A DNA stretch of 64,000 nucleotides from Casp-actino8 sp964563545 (GCA_964563545.1 CAZLXB010000003.1:1-64000); one strand, 5' to 3'; counted from the first letter of the stretch, positions 43,689 through 52,405 are shown. Numbers and translations: made by a program. The notes: a model not told the origin generated them from the sequence alone.

Positions 43689-44569
43689 ACACCCGTCGCC
43701 CCGTTCTCGGAATCATCAACGCGCAACGGCAGACCGAGGGTGGTGGTTTCGTGGTGCGCCGCCCGTTCCCGACCGGTCGGGTCGACAACATCGATCCGTT
43801 CCTGCTCCTCGACGAAATGGGTCCGGTCGACTATGCGCCGGGAAAGGCGATCGGGGCTCCCGATCATCCGCATCGCGGATTCGAGACCGTCACGTACATC
43901 CTCTCCGGTGAGATGGAGCATCGCGATTCGAACGGTGGTCATGGTGTGATCACTCCCGGCGCAGTGCAGTGGATGACGGCGGGCTCGGGTGTCGTGCACA
44001 GTGAGATGCCGAGCGATCAACTCATGCGTCGGGGCGGACGTATGCACGGCTTTCAGTTGTGGGTCAATCTGCCGGCGGCCAAGAAGATGATCCCACCCCG
44101 GTATCAGGGATTCGAGGCGCACGAGATTCCGTCGGCCACCACAGCCGACGGCGCCGTCGTACGCGTCATCTCGGGTGAGGTTGCCGGTGTGCGCGGCATC
44201 GTCGAGACCACCAGTCCGGTCACGTACGCCCATGTCTCGTTGCCGGCGGGCGCATCGATCGAGTGGAACGTCGCCGACGGACACACCGCGCTCGTGCACA
44301 CCTTCGTCGGCTCGGCCGAGGTCAACGAGACCGAGGCCGTGGAAGGTGTGATGGTCGTGTGCGACCGATCCGCGGGTTCGGTGCACGTGAAGTCGGGTGA
44401 CGAAGGCGCGGAAGTACTGCTCCTCGGCGGTCAACCGCTCGGTGAGCCGATTGCCCGCTACGGACCGTTCGTGATGAACACGCGCGAGGAGATCATCCAG
44501 GCCTTCGACGATTACGAAGCGGGACGACTCGGAAAGATCGTTGCCTCGGGTAGTGGCATCAGTCGCTGA
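43685..44569 (+). CDS. Pirin family protein
   Basis: A 294-residue bicupin. The N-terminal cupin has DNIDPFLLLDEMGP and the metal-binding PDHPHRGFETVTYIL near residue 60 and a second His in SGVVHSEMP near 102. Bacterial pirins bind iron and some modulate pyruvate dehydrogenase E1 (reported for Serratia) or have quercetinase activity; its coupling to lipoate-enzyme genes by an ATGA overlap makes a link to oxoacid dehydrogenases attractive, though it is only an inference. Confidence 0.92.
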   Translation: MNTRRPVLGIINAQRQTEGGGFVVRRPFPTGRVDNIDPFLLLDEMGPVDYAPGKAIGAPDHPHRGFETVTYILSGEMEHRDSNGGHGVITPGAVQWMTAGSGVVHSEMPSDQLMRRGGRMHGFQLWVNLPAAKKMIPPRYQGFEAHEIPSATTADGAVVRVISGEVAGVRGIVETTSPVTYAHVSLPAGASIEWNVADGHTALVHTFVGSAEVNETEAVEGVMVVCDRSAGSVHVKSGDEGAEVLLLGGQPLGEPIARYGPFVMNTREEIIQAFDDYEAGRLGKIVASGSGISR

Positions 44570-44609
44570 ACGACGGGACGTCGGCCGATTCTCGCCACGT
44601 TGTGCACAT

Positions 44610-44615
44610 TAGGGT
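44610..44615 (+). promoter_or_regulatory. Leaderless -10 hexamer TAGGGT
   Basis: Seven bases before the M24 peptidase ATG at 44623. Confidence 0.65.
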
Positions 44616-44622
44616 GGGACAC

Positions 44623-45759
44623 ATGAGCGGACACTCGATCGTTTCGCAGGATCGAAGCGGCCCCGACGTCTTTCGCGAGCGGCTGCGCCGGGTGCGCGAG
44701 CGAATGGTGCACACCGGTGTCGACGTGCTCCTCCTCTCGGTCGGTCTCGATCTGCCATGGCTCACCGGCTATCACGCGATGCCGCTCGAACGACTCACGA
44801 TGCTCGTGGTGCCGCGCGATGGCGAGGCCTCTCTCGTGATCCCGAGGCTCGAAGCCCCGCGGGTGGTCGAGCAACCTGGCGTGTTCACCATGGTCCCCTG
44901 GAACGAAACCGAGGATCCAGTGGCCATCACGGCGAGGCTCGTCGGACGGGCGCGGACGATCGCCGTCGGCGATCAGATGTGGGCGCGTTTTCTCGTGGAT
45001 CTGTTGCCGATGGTGCGTGACGTCGAGTGGCGTCGGGCCGTGGATGTGATCGGTCCGCTCCGCATGGTGAAGGACGCCGCCGAGATCGCCGCCTTGCGCG
45101 CGGCCGGCAGCGCCGTCGACCGAATCGCCGCCGAGCTCCAAGCGGGCCTGATTCCGTTGATCGGCCGGACCGAGGCCCAGATCTCGGCCGACCTCTCGGC
45201 GCGCATCCTCGCCGAAGGTCACGATGTCGTGAACTTCGCGATCGTGGCTGCCGGCGAGAACGCGGCGAGTCCGCATCATCATCCCGGGTCACGCGTCGTG
45301 AAGCACGGCGAGATCGTGTTGTGCGATTTCGGGGGCACCATGAACGGCTACTGCAGCGACATCACGCGCTGCGTGCACGTGGGTGAACCGCCGGCCGACC
45401 TTCGTCGGGCGTACGACGTATTGCACGAGGCGCAGCAGGCCTCGGTCGCCTCGGCCGTGGTCGGGGTGTCGTGCGAGAGCATCGACGATGCCGCGCGCCG
45501 GATCATCACCGCCGGTGGTTTCGGTGAGTACTTCGTGCACCGGACCGGCCATGGCATCGGGATGGATGCCCATGAAGATCCGTACATCGTGAGCGGTAAC
45601 ACGGCTCCGCTCGAAGCGGGTCACGCTTTCAGTATCGAACCGGGCATCTATCTGCCCGGTCGGTGGGGAATGCGTCTCGAGGACATCGTGGTGGCCACGC
45701 CATCGGGCCCGGACCCGATGAACACCGTCGAGCACGCGCTCGTCGTCGTGGAGGCCTGA
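44623..45759 (+). CDS. M24 metallopeptidase (Xaa-Pro aminopeptidase-like)
   Basis: A 378-residue pita-bread metallopeptidase. N-terminal creatinase-like domain (1-140) and catalytic C-terminal domain with the five metal ligands: two Asp in VLCDFGGTMNGYCSDITR near 235, His in HRTGHGIGMDAHEDP near 310, Glu in SIEPGIYLPG and Glu in RLEDIVV. Family members cut Xaa-Pro bonds or act on related amides. Its ATG 44623 is favoured over in-frame TTG 44602 by the hexamer. Confidence 0.93.
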   Translation: MSGHSIVSQDRSGPDVFRERLRRVRERMVHTGVDVLLLSVGLDLPWLTGYHAMPLERLTMLVVPRDGEASLVIPRLEAPRVVEQPGVFTMVPWNETEDPVAITARLVGRARTIAVGDQMWARFLVDLLPMVRDVEWRRAVDVIGPLRMVKDAAEIAALRAAGSAVDRIAAELQAGLIPLIGRTEAQISADLSARILAEGHDVVNFAIVAAGENAASPHHHPGSRVVKHGEIVLCDFGGTMNGYCSDITRCVHVGEPPADLRRAYDVLHEAQQASVASAVVGVSCESIDDAARRIITAGGFGEYFVHRTGHGIGMDAHEDPYIVSGNTAPLEAGHAFSIEPGIYLPGRWGMRLEDIVVATPSGPDPMNTVEHALVVVEA

Positions 45760-45762
45760 ACC

Positions 45763-46575
45763 TCAGGAGTGGATCGAGCCGCTCGTGTTCTTCAGACTCG
45801 TCGCGGTATGACCAGTGCGGCGGGCGATGATCTCGGCGCAGATCGCCACTGCGGTTTCCTCCGGTGTGCGACCGCCGAGGTCGAGACCGATCGGTGACAT
45901 GAGACGGGCGAGATCGGCCGGCGACGTGACGCCCACTTCAGCGAGCCGCTCGAGCCGCTTGGTGTGCGTCTTGCGACTGCCCATGACTCCGATGTAGCCG
46001 ACCTTGGTGCCGAGTGCACCCTGAACCGCCGGGACGTCGAACTTCGGGTCGTGGGTGAGGATGCACACCGCGTCGCGCGGACCGAGCGTGTCGCCGCGCC
46101 GTTCGAACATGGGTGCGGGCCACGACACGACGACTTCGTCGGCCATCGGGAACCGGCGCTTGGTGGCGAACACTTCCCGGGCATCGCACACGGTCACGCG
46201 GTAGCCGAGAACCTTGGCCACCCGACCGAGCGCGGCCGTGAAGTCGACGGCACCGAAGATCCACATCTGCGGCGGCGGTGAGAAACTCTCGATGAAGACC
46301 GAGACCGTGGGGGTGTCGACGAGGTCCTCGGGCGTGGCCTGACCCTCTGGTCCGTAATGGCGCACACCGGTGCGGCCAGCTTCGAGTTCTCCGGCGGTGT
46401 CACGCGCGACCACTCGATCGAGATCGGGATGCCCGAGAGTTCCCTCGACGCTCTCGACCTCACCCGTACGGACGACGAGGAGCTTGGCGCCGATGTTGGG
46501 GCCTTCGATCACGGTGGCAAGGGCCACGGGGGTTTCGGCGCGGATGAGATCGCGGAAGCGGTCGAAGAGCGTCAT
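45763..46575 (-). CDS. XdhC/CoxF-family maturation protein
   Basis: A 270-residue member of the XdhC/CoxI family, which helps insert or sulfurate the molybdenum cofactor in xanthine-dehydrogenase and CO-dehydrogenase enzymes. The N-terminal third (FDRFRDLIRAETPVALATVI) is a divergent CoxI domain; the C-terminal Rossmann part has WIFGAVDFTAALGRVAKVLGY, ILTHDPKFD, YIGVMGSRKTHTKR and GLDLGGRTPEETAVAICAEI. ATG 46575 begins four bases after the CoxI-like stop. Last gene of the four-gene cox-like operon, convergent with the M24 peptidase. Confidence 0.88.
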   Translation of the reverse strand: MTLFDRFRDLIRAETPVALATVIEGPNIGAKLLVVRTGEVESVEGTLGHPDLDRVVARDTAGELEAGRTGVRHYGPEGQATPEDLVDTPTVSVFIESFSPPPQMWIFGAVDFTAALGRVAKVLGYRVTVCDAREVFATKRRFPMADEVVVSWPAPMFERRGDTLGPRDAVCILTHDPKFDVPAVQGALGTKVGYIGVMGSRKTHTKRLERLAEVGVTSPADLARLMSPIGLDLGGRTPEETAVAICAEIIARRTGHTATSLKNTSGSIHS

Positions 46576-46579
46576 GGGT

Positions 46580-46897
46580 TCACCAGGTGAGCGGTTCGAT
46601 GAAGAGCCGAATCGTTCCGCCACAGGTGAGCCCGACGGCGAAAGCCTCATCATCGCTGTATCCGAACGAGACCATGCGTCCCGGTGATCCCTCGTGGATG
46701 ATCGACAACGCTTCGCCGACCACCGCACCTTCCACGCAGCCACCGCTCACTGAACCGGCAACTTCTCCGTCTTCGTTGACGGCCATGGCGGCGCCAGGAT
46801 CACGCGGCCCCGAGCCCTCGATCTTCACCACGCGCGCAACGGCGATGCGCTTGCCAGACTTCTGCCAGCGTTCGATGTCGTCGAGGATCTCGCGCAT
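46580..46897 (-). CDS. Stand-alone XdhC/CoxI N-terminal domain protein
   Basis: A 105-residue protein made of only the XdhC_CoxI domain. GSGPRDPGAAMAVNEDGEVA near residue 28, SGGCVEGAVVGEA near 50 and LTCGGTIRLFIEP near the end carry the two conserved Cys that could coordinate cofactor or sulfur. It lies between coxE-like and XdhC-like genes, as in cox maturation clusters, where two XdhC-type proteins (CoxF, CoxI) are usual. Confidence 0.88.
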   Translation of the reverse strand: MREILDDIERWQKSGKRIAVARVVKIEGSGPRDPGAAMAVNEDGEVAGSVSGGCVEGAVVGEALSIIHEGSPGRMVSFGYSDDEAFAVGLTCGGTIRLFIEPLTW

Positions 46898-46936
46898 GCT
46901 CTCAGTCTGCCGTTCGCGGGCCGGATTCGCTCGACG

Positions 46937-48058
46937 TCAGCGCGAGATGACCCGGGCCAACTCCTCCATGGCGTCGAGTGAATGACCCTCGATGAAGTCG
47001 TCGACGTGGGGAAGGGCGGCGGCCATGCCGCGGGCGAGGGGCGCGTAGCCGGGTGTGACCTTCAGGGGATTGACCCAGACGAGCCGGTGCGTGACCCGGT
47101 GGAGTCGCTCCATCTGCTCGGTGAGATCGGCGGGATCACCGCGATCCCAGCCGTCCGACAACACCACGACGATCGCGCCACGCGCCATGCCGCGCACACC
47201 CCATTCGTCGTTGAACTGGCATAGGCAGTCCCCGATGCGCGTGCCACCGCTCCAATCGAGAACCGATTCGGCGGCTCGTTGGAGCGCACGATCGGGATCG
47301 CGGTTGGAGAGCTCGCGCGTGACGCGCGTGAGACGGGTACCGATGGCGAAGGCCTCGACCTTCTGCCGTCCCGATACTGCGGCCTGCACGAAGCGGACGA
47401 GCGCGCGGGAATACGGCTCCATCGAACCGCTCACGTCGAGCAGAAGGACCAGTCGTCGCAGGCGCTCGTCGTGCGTCGACCAATGGCGTTCGATCGGTTC
47501 GCCCGACGTGGCCAGGCTCGCGCGGATCGTGCGACGCAGGTCGGGCCGGCGATCACCACCGGGAACGAGTCGGAAGGACCGACGAGGTGAACCGGCGAGT
47601 CGTAGACGACTCATGAGACGTTGGGCCTCCACCAACTCGTCGGCGGTGTAGTCGGCGAAATCCTTGTGGCGCAGCGTTTCGACGGCCGAGAAGCGCAACG
47701 TGATGGACGGATCGTCGGAGGCTTCGGCCTGACCGGTGCCGCCGTCCTCGTCGTCGCCGTCGACCCGCAACGTGATCGACGTCGGTTCCTCGTCGGCCAA
47801 CTCGACGATGCGTGGCTGCCACCAGAAGATGCGAAACGCGCGATCGAAGAGTTCGAAATCCTCCGGACGTCGCACGAGCGTCGACTTGGCCGCCCAATAC
47901 ACGGAGTCGTGGTCGTCGATGCCCGTGCGGCCGAGCGCGTTGATGAACAGCAGGACGTTTCCGAGCGGAGTGGGCAATCCGACGCCGCGCAGAACGCGAC
48001 AGAATCCGATGGCCATTCGCTCGGCCGGAGTGTCGAGGACGGCGTGGTCGGTCGTCAT
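46937..48058 (-). CDS. coxE: CoxE-like VWA-domain protein
   Basis: A 373-residue protein with a C-terminal von Willebrand A domain: MIDAS motif LLLDVSGSMEPYSRAL near residue 210, a further metal contact in WSGGTRIGDCLCQFN and VVVLSDGWDRGDPADL. The N-terminal part holds a helical AAA-partner region. With the MoxR-type CoxD it forms a chaperone pair that in Oligotropha helps assemble the copper-molybdenum site of CO dehydrogenase. Located 18 bases after the coxD stop. Confidence 0.9.
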   Translation of the reverse strand: MTTDHAVLDTPAERMAIGFCRVLRGVGLPTPLGNVLLFINALGRTGIDDHDSVYWAAKSTLVRRPEDFELFDRAFRIFWWQPRIVELADEEPTSITLRVDGDDEDGGTGQAEASDDPSITLRFSAVETLRHKDFADYTADELVEAQRLMSRLRLAGSPRRSFRLVPGGDRRPDLRRTIRASLATSGEPIERHWSTHDERLRRLVLLLDVSGSMEPYSRALVRFVQAAVSGRQKVEAFAIGTRLTRVTRELSNRDPDRALQRAAESVLDWSGGTRIGDCLCQFNDEWGVRGMARGAIVVVLSDGWDRGDPADLTEQMERLHRVTHRLVWVNPLKVTPGYAPLARGMAAALPHVDDFIEGHSLDAMEELARVISR

Positions 48059-48076
48059 CGGGAGGGTGGTCCGGGG

Positions 48077-49000
48077 TCAGGCGACGAGGGCGCGCTGGAC
48101 TGCCTGCTGGATGAGGCGCTCCATGCCGGTGGCGGCGAGCTTCTCTTGGTCTTCGCGGTACTTGAGGACCGCTCCGAGAGTTGCGGTCACGGTCGATTCG
48201 TCGATCGTGGTCGTGCCGAGTCGGTGGAGGGCCGTGGCCCAGTCGATCGTTTCGGCGACTCCCGGTGGCTTGTAGAGATGCAGCGAACGCAACGCCTCGG
48301 TGGCGGCAGCCACCTGTCGTGCGAGTTCGGCGGTGATCCCCGGGACGCGTCGCTGCACGATCTCGAGTTCGCGCTCGAAGGTCGGGTGCTCGACCCAGTG
48401 ATACAGACAACGACGCTTCAAGGCGTCGTGCACGTCGCGAGTCCGGTTGGACGTGAGGACCACGATCGGCGGAACCGCAGCCTTGATGGTGCCGAGTTCG
48501 GGGATGGTGACCTGGAAGTCGGAGAGAACTTCGAGGAGGTAGGCCTCGAACTCGTCGTCGGCGCGGTCGATTTCGTCGATCAGAAGCACCGGTCGGGCCA
48601 CCGCGGGTTCGAGGGCCCGGACGATGGCGCGCTTCAGAAGGAAACGTTCCTGATACAGCTGATTCTCGAGGGTGTCGGCCCCGAGTCCGCGAGCTTCGCC
48701 CGAGGCTTCGGCGGCACGCAGGTGAAGCAACTGTCGCGAGTAGTCCCAGTCGTACACGGCTTGACTCGCGTCGATGCCTTCGTAGCACTGGAGGCGGATG
48801 AGTTCTCCGCCCGTCCAGCGCGAGAGAACCTTGGCCAATTCGGTCTTGCCCACGCCGGCCTCCCCCTCGAGCAGGAGCGGGCGCTGCAACGTGAGGGCGA
48901 GGAAGACCGCGGTCGCGAGTCCGCGGTCGGCGAGGTAGCCGAGATCGTCGAGGGCCTTTTCGACCGAGTCGGGGCTGAGCGAGGAGTCCATGCCGGCCAT
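48077..49000 (-). CDS. coxD: CoxD-like MoxR AAA+ ATPase
   Basis: A 307-residue MoxR-type AAA+ ATPase. Walker A LLLEGEAGVGKTELAKVL near residue 40, Walker B PVLLIDEIDRADDEFEAYLLEV, sensor-1 VVLTSNRTRDVHDALKRRC and the C-terminal lid with the arginine-finger segment. It works with CoxE in maturing the active site of a CO-dehydrogenase-type enzyme. ATG 49000 is chosen over ATG 48991 because a TACGCT hexamer ends 7 bases before it. First gene of the coxD-E-I-F-like operon. Confidence 0.92.
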   Translation of the reverse strand: MAGMDSSLSPDSVEKALDDLGYLADRGLATAVFLALTLQRPLLLEGEAGVGKTELAKVLSRWTGGELIRLQCYEGIDASQAVYDWDYSRQLLHLRAAEASGEARGLGADTLENQLYQERFLLKRAIVRALEPAVARPVLLIDEIDRADDEFEAYLLEVLSDFQVTIPELGTIKAAVPPIVVLTSNRTRDVHDALKRRCLYHWVEHPTFERELEIVQRRVPGITAELARQVAAATEALRSLHLYKPPGVAETIDWATALHRLGTTTIDESTVTATLGAVLKYREDQEKLAATGMERLIQQAVQRALVA

Positions 49001-49007
49001 CGGGATC

Positions 49008-49013
49008 AGCGTA
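49008..49013 (-). promoter_or_regulatory. Leaderless -10 hexamer TACGCT
   Basis: Seven bases before the coxD-like ATG at 49000. Confidence 0.6.
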
Positions 49014-49093
49014 GAGGTCGTCGCCGACCACCCCACCGTTGGACCCAGGGCACGAACTAGATTCGTGGTGTTGCGTGTCACGAGGGGAGCGAC

Positions 49094-50827
49094 ATGTTCG
49101 ATCTGATCATCAGGGGTGGAACCGTGGTGGACGGTACGGGAGCCACGGCTCGCGTGGCTGATCTCGCGGTGGAAGGCGGCCGGATCGTCGCCATCGCCGA
49201 CCGGATCGACGGAGAAGCCCGCGAAGTCATCGACGCCCGTGGGTTTGTCGTCACCCCAGGCTTCGTCGACGTGCACACCCACTACGACGGCCAGGTCACG
49301 TGGGACGATCTGCTCGAGCCGACGAGTGGACATGGGGTGACCACGGTCGTCATGGGCAATTGCGGCGTTGGTTTCGCGCCGGTGCGGCCCGGTAGCGAGG
49401 AATGGCTCGTGCAACTCATGGAAGGTGTGGAGGACATCCCCGGCACCGCACTTCACGAGGGCATCACGTGGGGATGGGAAACGTTTCCGCAGTATCTCGA
49501 CGCCCTCGAGTCGCGTCGATACTCGATGGACGTAGCGGCCTATGTTCCCCACGGCGCTGTGCGTGCCTACGTGATGGGTGATCGGGGCGCGCGCAACGAG
49601 CCGGCGACGGCCGAGGACATCGCCGAGATGGCGCGCATCGTGCGTGAAGCGCGCGAGGCCGGAGCCGTCGGCTTTTCCACGAGCCGTACTCTCAATCACA
49701 AGGCCCGCGACGGAGAACCCGTACCCGGCACCTTTGCCGCCCTCGACGAACTCAACGGCATCGCCGACGGACTCTTGGCCGCCGGTGGAGGATTGTTCGA
49801 GGTCGCGCCGCAGGGACTCGAATTCGACCGGCCCGTGTTCCTCGGTGAAGTCGAATGGATGGCCCAGCTCGCCGAGCGCACCGGTCTGCCGGTGACCTTC
49901 GCCATGCTCCAGAACCAGCTCAACGCCGATTCGTGGCGCGAGGCACTCGATGTCGTCGACCGCGTCAATGCCAAGGGCGGTCGGATGCATCCGCAGATCG
50001 CGGCGCGTCCTTTCGGAATGATGATCGGCTGGGACGGTTATCACTTCTTTTCCAAGCGCCCGACGTATGCGCGCTTGGCCGAGTCGCTGCCCATGTCGGA
50101 ACTCCGCGAACAACTGCGTCGACCCGATGTGAAGGCGGCGATCTTGTCGGAGTCGGATCTGCCACCGGATCCCTCCCGGCAGTTCGACGGCATCGGCGCG
50201 TTCATGCAGGGTGCCATCGGCCAGATGTACGCGATGGGTACGCCGCCCGACTACGAACCCGGACCCGAGCGACTCGTCAGCAACATGGCGGCGGCGGCCG
50301 GTTCCGACCCCCTTGCGTTCGCCTACGACCTTCTCAACGAAGACGGCGGCCGGGCCTTTCTCATGTTGCCGTTCTTCAACTACGTGGGAGGAACCCAGGA
50401 CGCGATCTACGAGATGCTCAAGCATCCGGCGACGGTGTCGGGTCTGTCCGACGGCGGAGCGCATGTGCGCATGATCTGCGACGCGTCGATTCCGACCTAC
50501 GTGCTCACCCATTGGGGGCGCGACCGATCGCGGGGCCCGCGGCTCTCGATCGAAGAGGCCGTCAAGATCCAGACCCACGACACCGCGAAGGTGGTGGGCA
50601 TGAACGACCGTGGTGTCCTCGAAGTCGGCAAGCGCGCCGACATCAACGTGATCGACATGCAGGAGTTGTCTCTCGGCTTCCCGCACGCCGAGGACGACCT
50701 ACCCGCTGGTGGTCGTCGACTCCTCCAGACCGCGACCGGTTACGTGGCGACCATCGTGAACGGCGTGGTGACGCGCCGGAACGGAGTCGACACCGGCGAG
50801 CGTCCGGGCCGTCTGGTTCGCGCCTAG
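49094..50827 (+). CDS. N-acyl-D-amino-acid deacylase/amidohydrolase family enzyme
   Basis: A 577-residue metal-dependent amidohydrolase with the D-aminoacylase architecture. N-terminal beta-sandwich FDLIIRGGTVVDGTG, metal-binding GFVDVHTHYDGQVTWDD near residue 60, GHGVTTVVMGNCGVGFAPV near 92, and a later GLSDGGAHVRMICDAS near 455; the C-terminus has VGMNDRGVLEVGKRADINVID. Could hydrolyse N-acyl-D-amino acids, or a cyclic amide; the substrate is uncertain. An AGGGGAGC site precedes ATG 49094. Overlaps the convergent Nudix gene by four bases. Confidence 0.9.
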   Translation: MFDLIIRGGTVVDGTGATARVADLAVEGGRIVAIADRIDGEAREVIDARGFVVTPGFVDVHTHYDGQVTWDDLLEPTSGHGVTTVVMGNCGVGFAPVRPGSEEWLVQLMEGVEDIPGTALHEGITWGWETFPQYLDALESRRYSMDVAAYVPHGAVRAYVMGDRGARNEPATAEDIAEMARIVREAREAGAVGFSTSRTLNHKARDGEPVPGTFAALDELNGIADGLLAAGGGLFEVAPQGLEFDRPVFLGEVEWMAQLAERTGLPVTFAMLQNQLNADSWREALDVVDRVNAKGGRMHPQIAARPFGMMIGWDGYHFFSKRPTYARLAESLPMSELREQLRRPDVKAAILSESDLPPDPSRQFDGIGAFMQGAIGQMYAMGTPPDYEPGPERLVSNMAAAAGSDPLAFAYDLLNEDGGRAFLMLPFFNYVGGTQDAIYEMLKHPATVSGLSDGGAHVRMICDASIPTYVLTHWGRDRSRGPRLSIEEAVKIQTHDTAKVVGMNDRGVLEVGKRADINVIDMQELSLGFPHAEDDLPAGGRRLLQTATGYVATIVNGVVTRRNGVDTGERPGRLVRA

Positions 50828-51354
50828 AGCAGCGACGCGCGCAGGATTCGCAGACAACCGGCGAGATCCGGCGGACCTTCGGGAAGACGATCGCAGTCGA
50901 ACCAGCGCGCGCCTTCCGCCGCCGAGAGCGGCGCATCCATGTCGCAGACGTAGAGCCAGGCGACGTTCCAGTGGCGGTGCGGTGTCGGGTTGATGGTGTC
51001 GGTCACGTGAATCAGCGCGGGGACATCGTCGGCGGGCCGTACGTCGAACGCGGTGAGACCGGTTTCTTCCTCGAGTTCGCGTCGACCGGCTTCGCGCGTG
51101 GTCTCGTGGATCTCCACGTGTCCGCCCGGTGTGCTCCAGCCGAGCGTTCGGTGACGCACGAGAACAGTGTGTCGGCCGTCGGGTGAGAGGACCCAAGCGG
51201 TGGCGCACACGTGTCCGGGGGTGGGCTGTGCCTCGCCTGAGAGAAGCGACAGCAAATCGTCCGACAACGAGTCGTGGTGACGAACTCGCGCGACTTCTTC
51301 GCGGACCGAGGGCCAATCACCCGGAACGTCGATCGTGGGATGTGGAAAGCCCAC
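50824..51354 (-). CDS. Nudix hydrolase
   Basis: A 176-residue Nudix protein with a perfect box at GGHVEIHETTREAGRRELEEETGL near residue 80-103 positions (G, E, REL-EEETG all present). N-terminal segment of 50 residues precedes the fold, and TPGHVCATAWVLSPDGRH opens the first strand. Likely cleaves a nucleoside or sugar diphosphate; position next to folE hints at the dihydroneopterin triphosphate pyrophosphatase step of folate synthesis, which in some bacteria is done by a Nudix protein (inference). GTG 51354 is seven bases after the folE stop. Confidence 0.88.
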   Translation of the reverse strand: MGFPHPTIDVPGDWPSVREEVARVRHHDSLSDDLLSLLSGEAQPTPGHVCATAWVLSPDGRHTVLVRHRTLGWSTPGGHVEIHETTREAGRRELEEETGLTAFDVRPADDVPALIHVTDTINPTPHRHWNVAWLYVCDMDAPLSAAEGARWFDCDRLPEGPPDLAGCLRILRASLL

Positions 51355-51361
51355 GGGGTCG

Positions 51362-51970
51362 TCAGCGACCCTGGATGAAAGCCATCACCTCGGAGCGGGC
51401 CGCAGCGTCGGTGCGGTAGATGCCGCGGACCGCAGTGGTGACGGTCTTGGTGCCCGGCTTGCGCACACCGCGAATCGACATGCAGCTGTGCTCGGCCTCG
51501 ACGACCACGAGCACGCCGACTGGTTCGAGCATGCTCTGCATGGCGTCGGCCAGCTGACTCGTGAGACGTTCCTGCACCTGCAGGCGACGCGCGTAACCCT
51601 CCACGAGTCGCGCGAGTTTCGAAAGTCCGGTGAAGCGACCGGTCGTACCGGGGAGGTAGGCGATGTGCGCCGTGCCGCTGAACGGGAGCATGTGGTGCTC
51701 GCACACCGACGTGAAGGGAATGTCGCGGACGAGAACCATCTCGTCGTGTTCGATCTCGAACGTGCGCGACAGATGATGATCGGGGTCGTCGTTGGTTCCT
51801 CCGAGGACCTCGGCCCACATGCGGGCCACACGGGCCGGCGTGTCGAGGAGGCCGTCGCGAGTGGGGTCTTCGCCGATGGCGGCGAGGAGTTCCTGGACGG
51901 CGCGAACCGCGCGATCGTGGTCGATCGTGCGCGGGCTCTGCGTCAGGTCGGCGTCGTTCAGGGAAGACAT
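51362..51970 (-). CDS. folE: GTP cyclohydrolase I
   Basis: A 202-residue enzyme that converts GTP to 7,8-dihydroneopterin triphosphate, the first step of folate synthesis. Zinc ligands: Cys and His in FTSVCEHHMLPF near residue 90 and Cys in AEHSCMSIRGVRK near 160; the substrate-binding GRFTGLSKLARLVEGYARRLQVQE segment is intact. ATG 51970 follows AAGGAG by 7 bases; a TAGTTT box lies 22 bases upstream, so it has a short leader. Downstream Nudix may supply the next step. Confidence 0.97.
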   Translation of the reverse strand: MSSLNDADLTQSPRTIDHDRAVRAVQELLAAIGEDPTRDGLLDTPARVARMWAEVLGGTNDDPDHHLSRTFEIEHDEMVLVRDIPFTSVCEHHMLPFSGTAHIAYLPGTTGRFTGLSKLARLVEGYARRLQVQERLTSQLADAMQSMLEPVGVLVVVEAEHSCMSIRGVRKPGTKTVTTAVRGIYRTDAAARSEVMAFIQGR

Positions 51971-51992
51971 CGGCACTCCTTCGTCTTTCCGC

Positions 51993-51998
51993 AAACTA
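51993..51998 (-). promoter_or_regulatory. Probable -10 hexamer TAGTTT for folE
   Basis: Twenty-two bases before the folE ATG, with the AAGGAG ribosome site in between; a leadered promoter, unlike the 6-8 base group. Confidence 0.4.
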
Positions 51999-52006
51999 TC
52001 GGCGGG

Positions 52007-52405
52007 TCAGGCCGATGGGATCGGGAGGACGGCATACGACCCGGTGGCCGTGGCCACCAGGCGACCGGTGCCGTCGGTCGCACGCGATTCGAGGTGCACG
52101 ATGCGACGTCCGGGCTTCACCACCTGCGTCTCGACCGTGAGGTCGCCGTCGAGAACGGGACGGAGGTAGCGGACTTGAATCTCGATGGTGGAGCAGTAGT
52201 GATCGGCGTCGAGGACGCTCATGGTCGCCGCGCCCATCGAGGTGTCGATCAGGGTGAAGAGAACGCCTCCATGAGCCACCGCATTGGGATTGTGATGTCG
52301 TTCGTCGATGGTGACCGTGGCCCGACCCTTGCCGACACCGGTGGTCTCGACGTTCATGCCGAGAAACTTCGCGAGGGGGAACTGCGATGCCGACTCAGCC
52401 GCCAT
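52007..52405 (-). CDS. PaaI-type hot-dog thioesterase
   Basis: A 132-residue acyl-CoA thioesterase-like protein. RHHNPNAVAHGGVLFTLIDTSMGAA near residue 40 has the HGG motif and the acidic residue of the PaaI active site; EIQVRYLRPVLDGDLTVETQVV is the following strand pair. It would free CoA from an aryl- or acyl-CoA. ATG 52405 overlaps the crotonase stop by 11 bases. Confidence 0.9.
   Translation of the reverse strand: MAAESASQFPLAKFLGMNVETTGVGKGRATVTIDERHHNPNAVAHGGVLFTLIDTSMGAATMSVLDADHYCSTIEIQVRYLRPVLDGDLTVETQVVKPGRRIVHLESRATDGTGRLVATATGSYAVLPIPSA

Noticed and set aside
44602..44622. Upstream in-frame start of the M24 peptidase
   Set aside because: It would place the TAGGGT hexamer inside the coding sequence, while ATG 44623 sits at the usual spacing.
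47621..49060. 479-residue plus-strand frame opposite coxE and coxD
   Set aside because: Antisense shadow; MIDAS and Walker motifs are on the minus strand.
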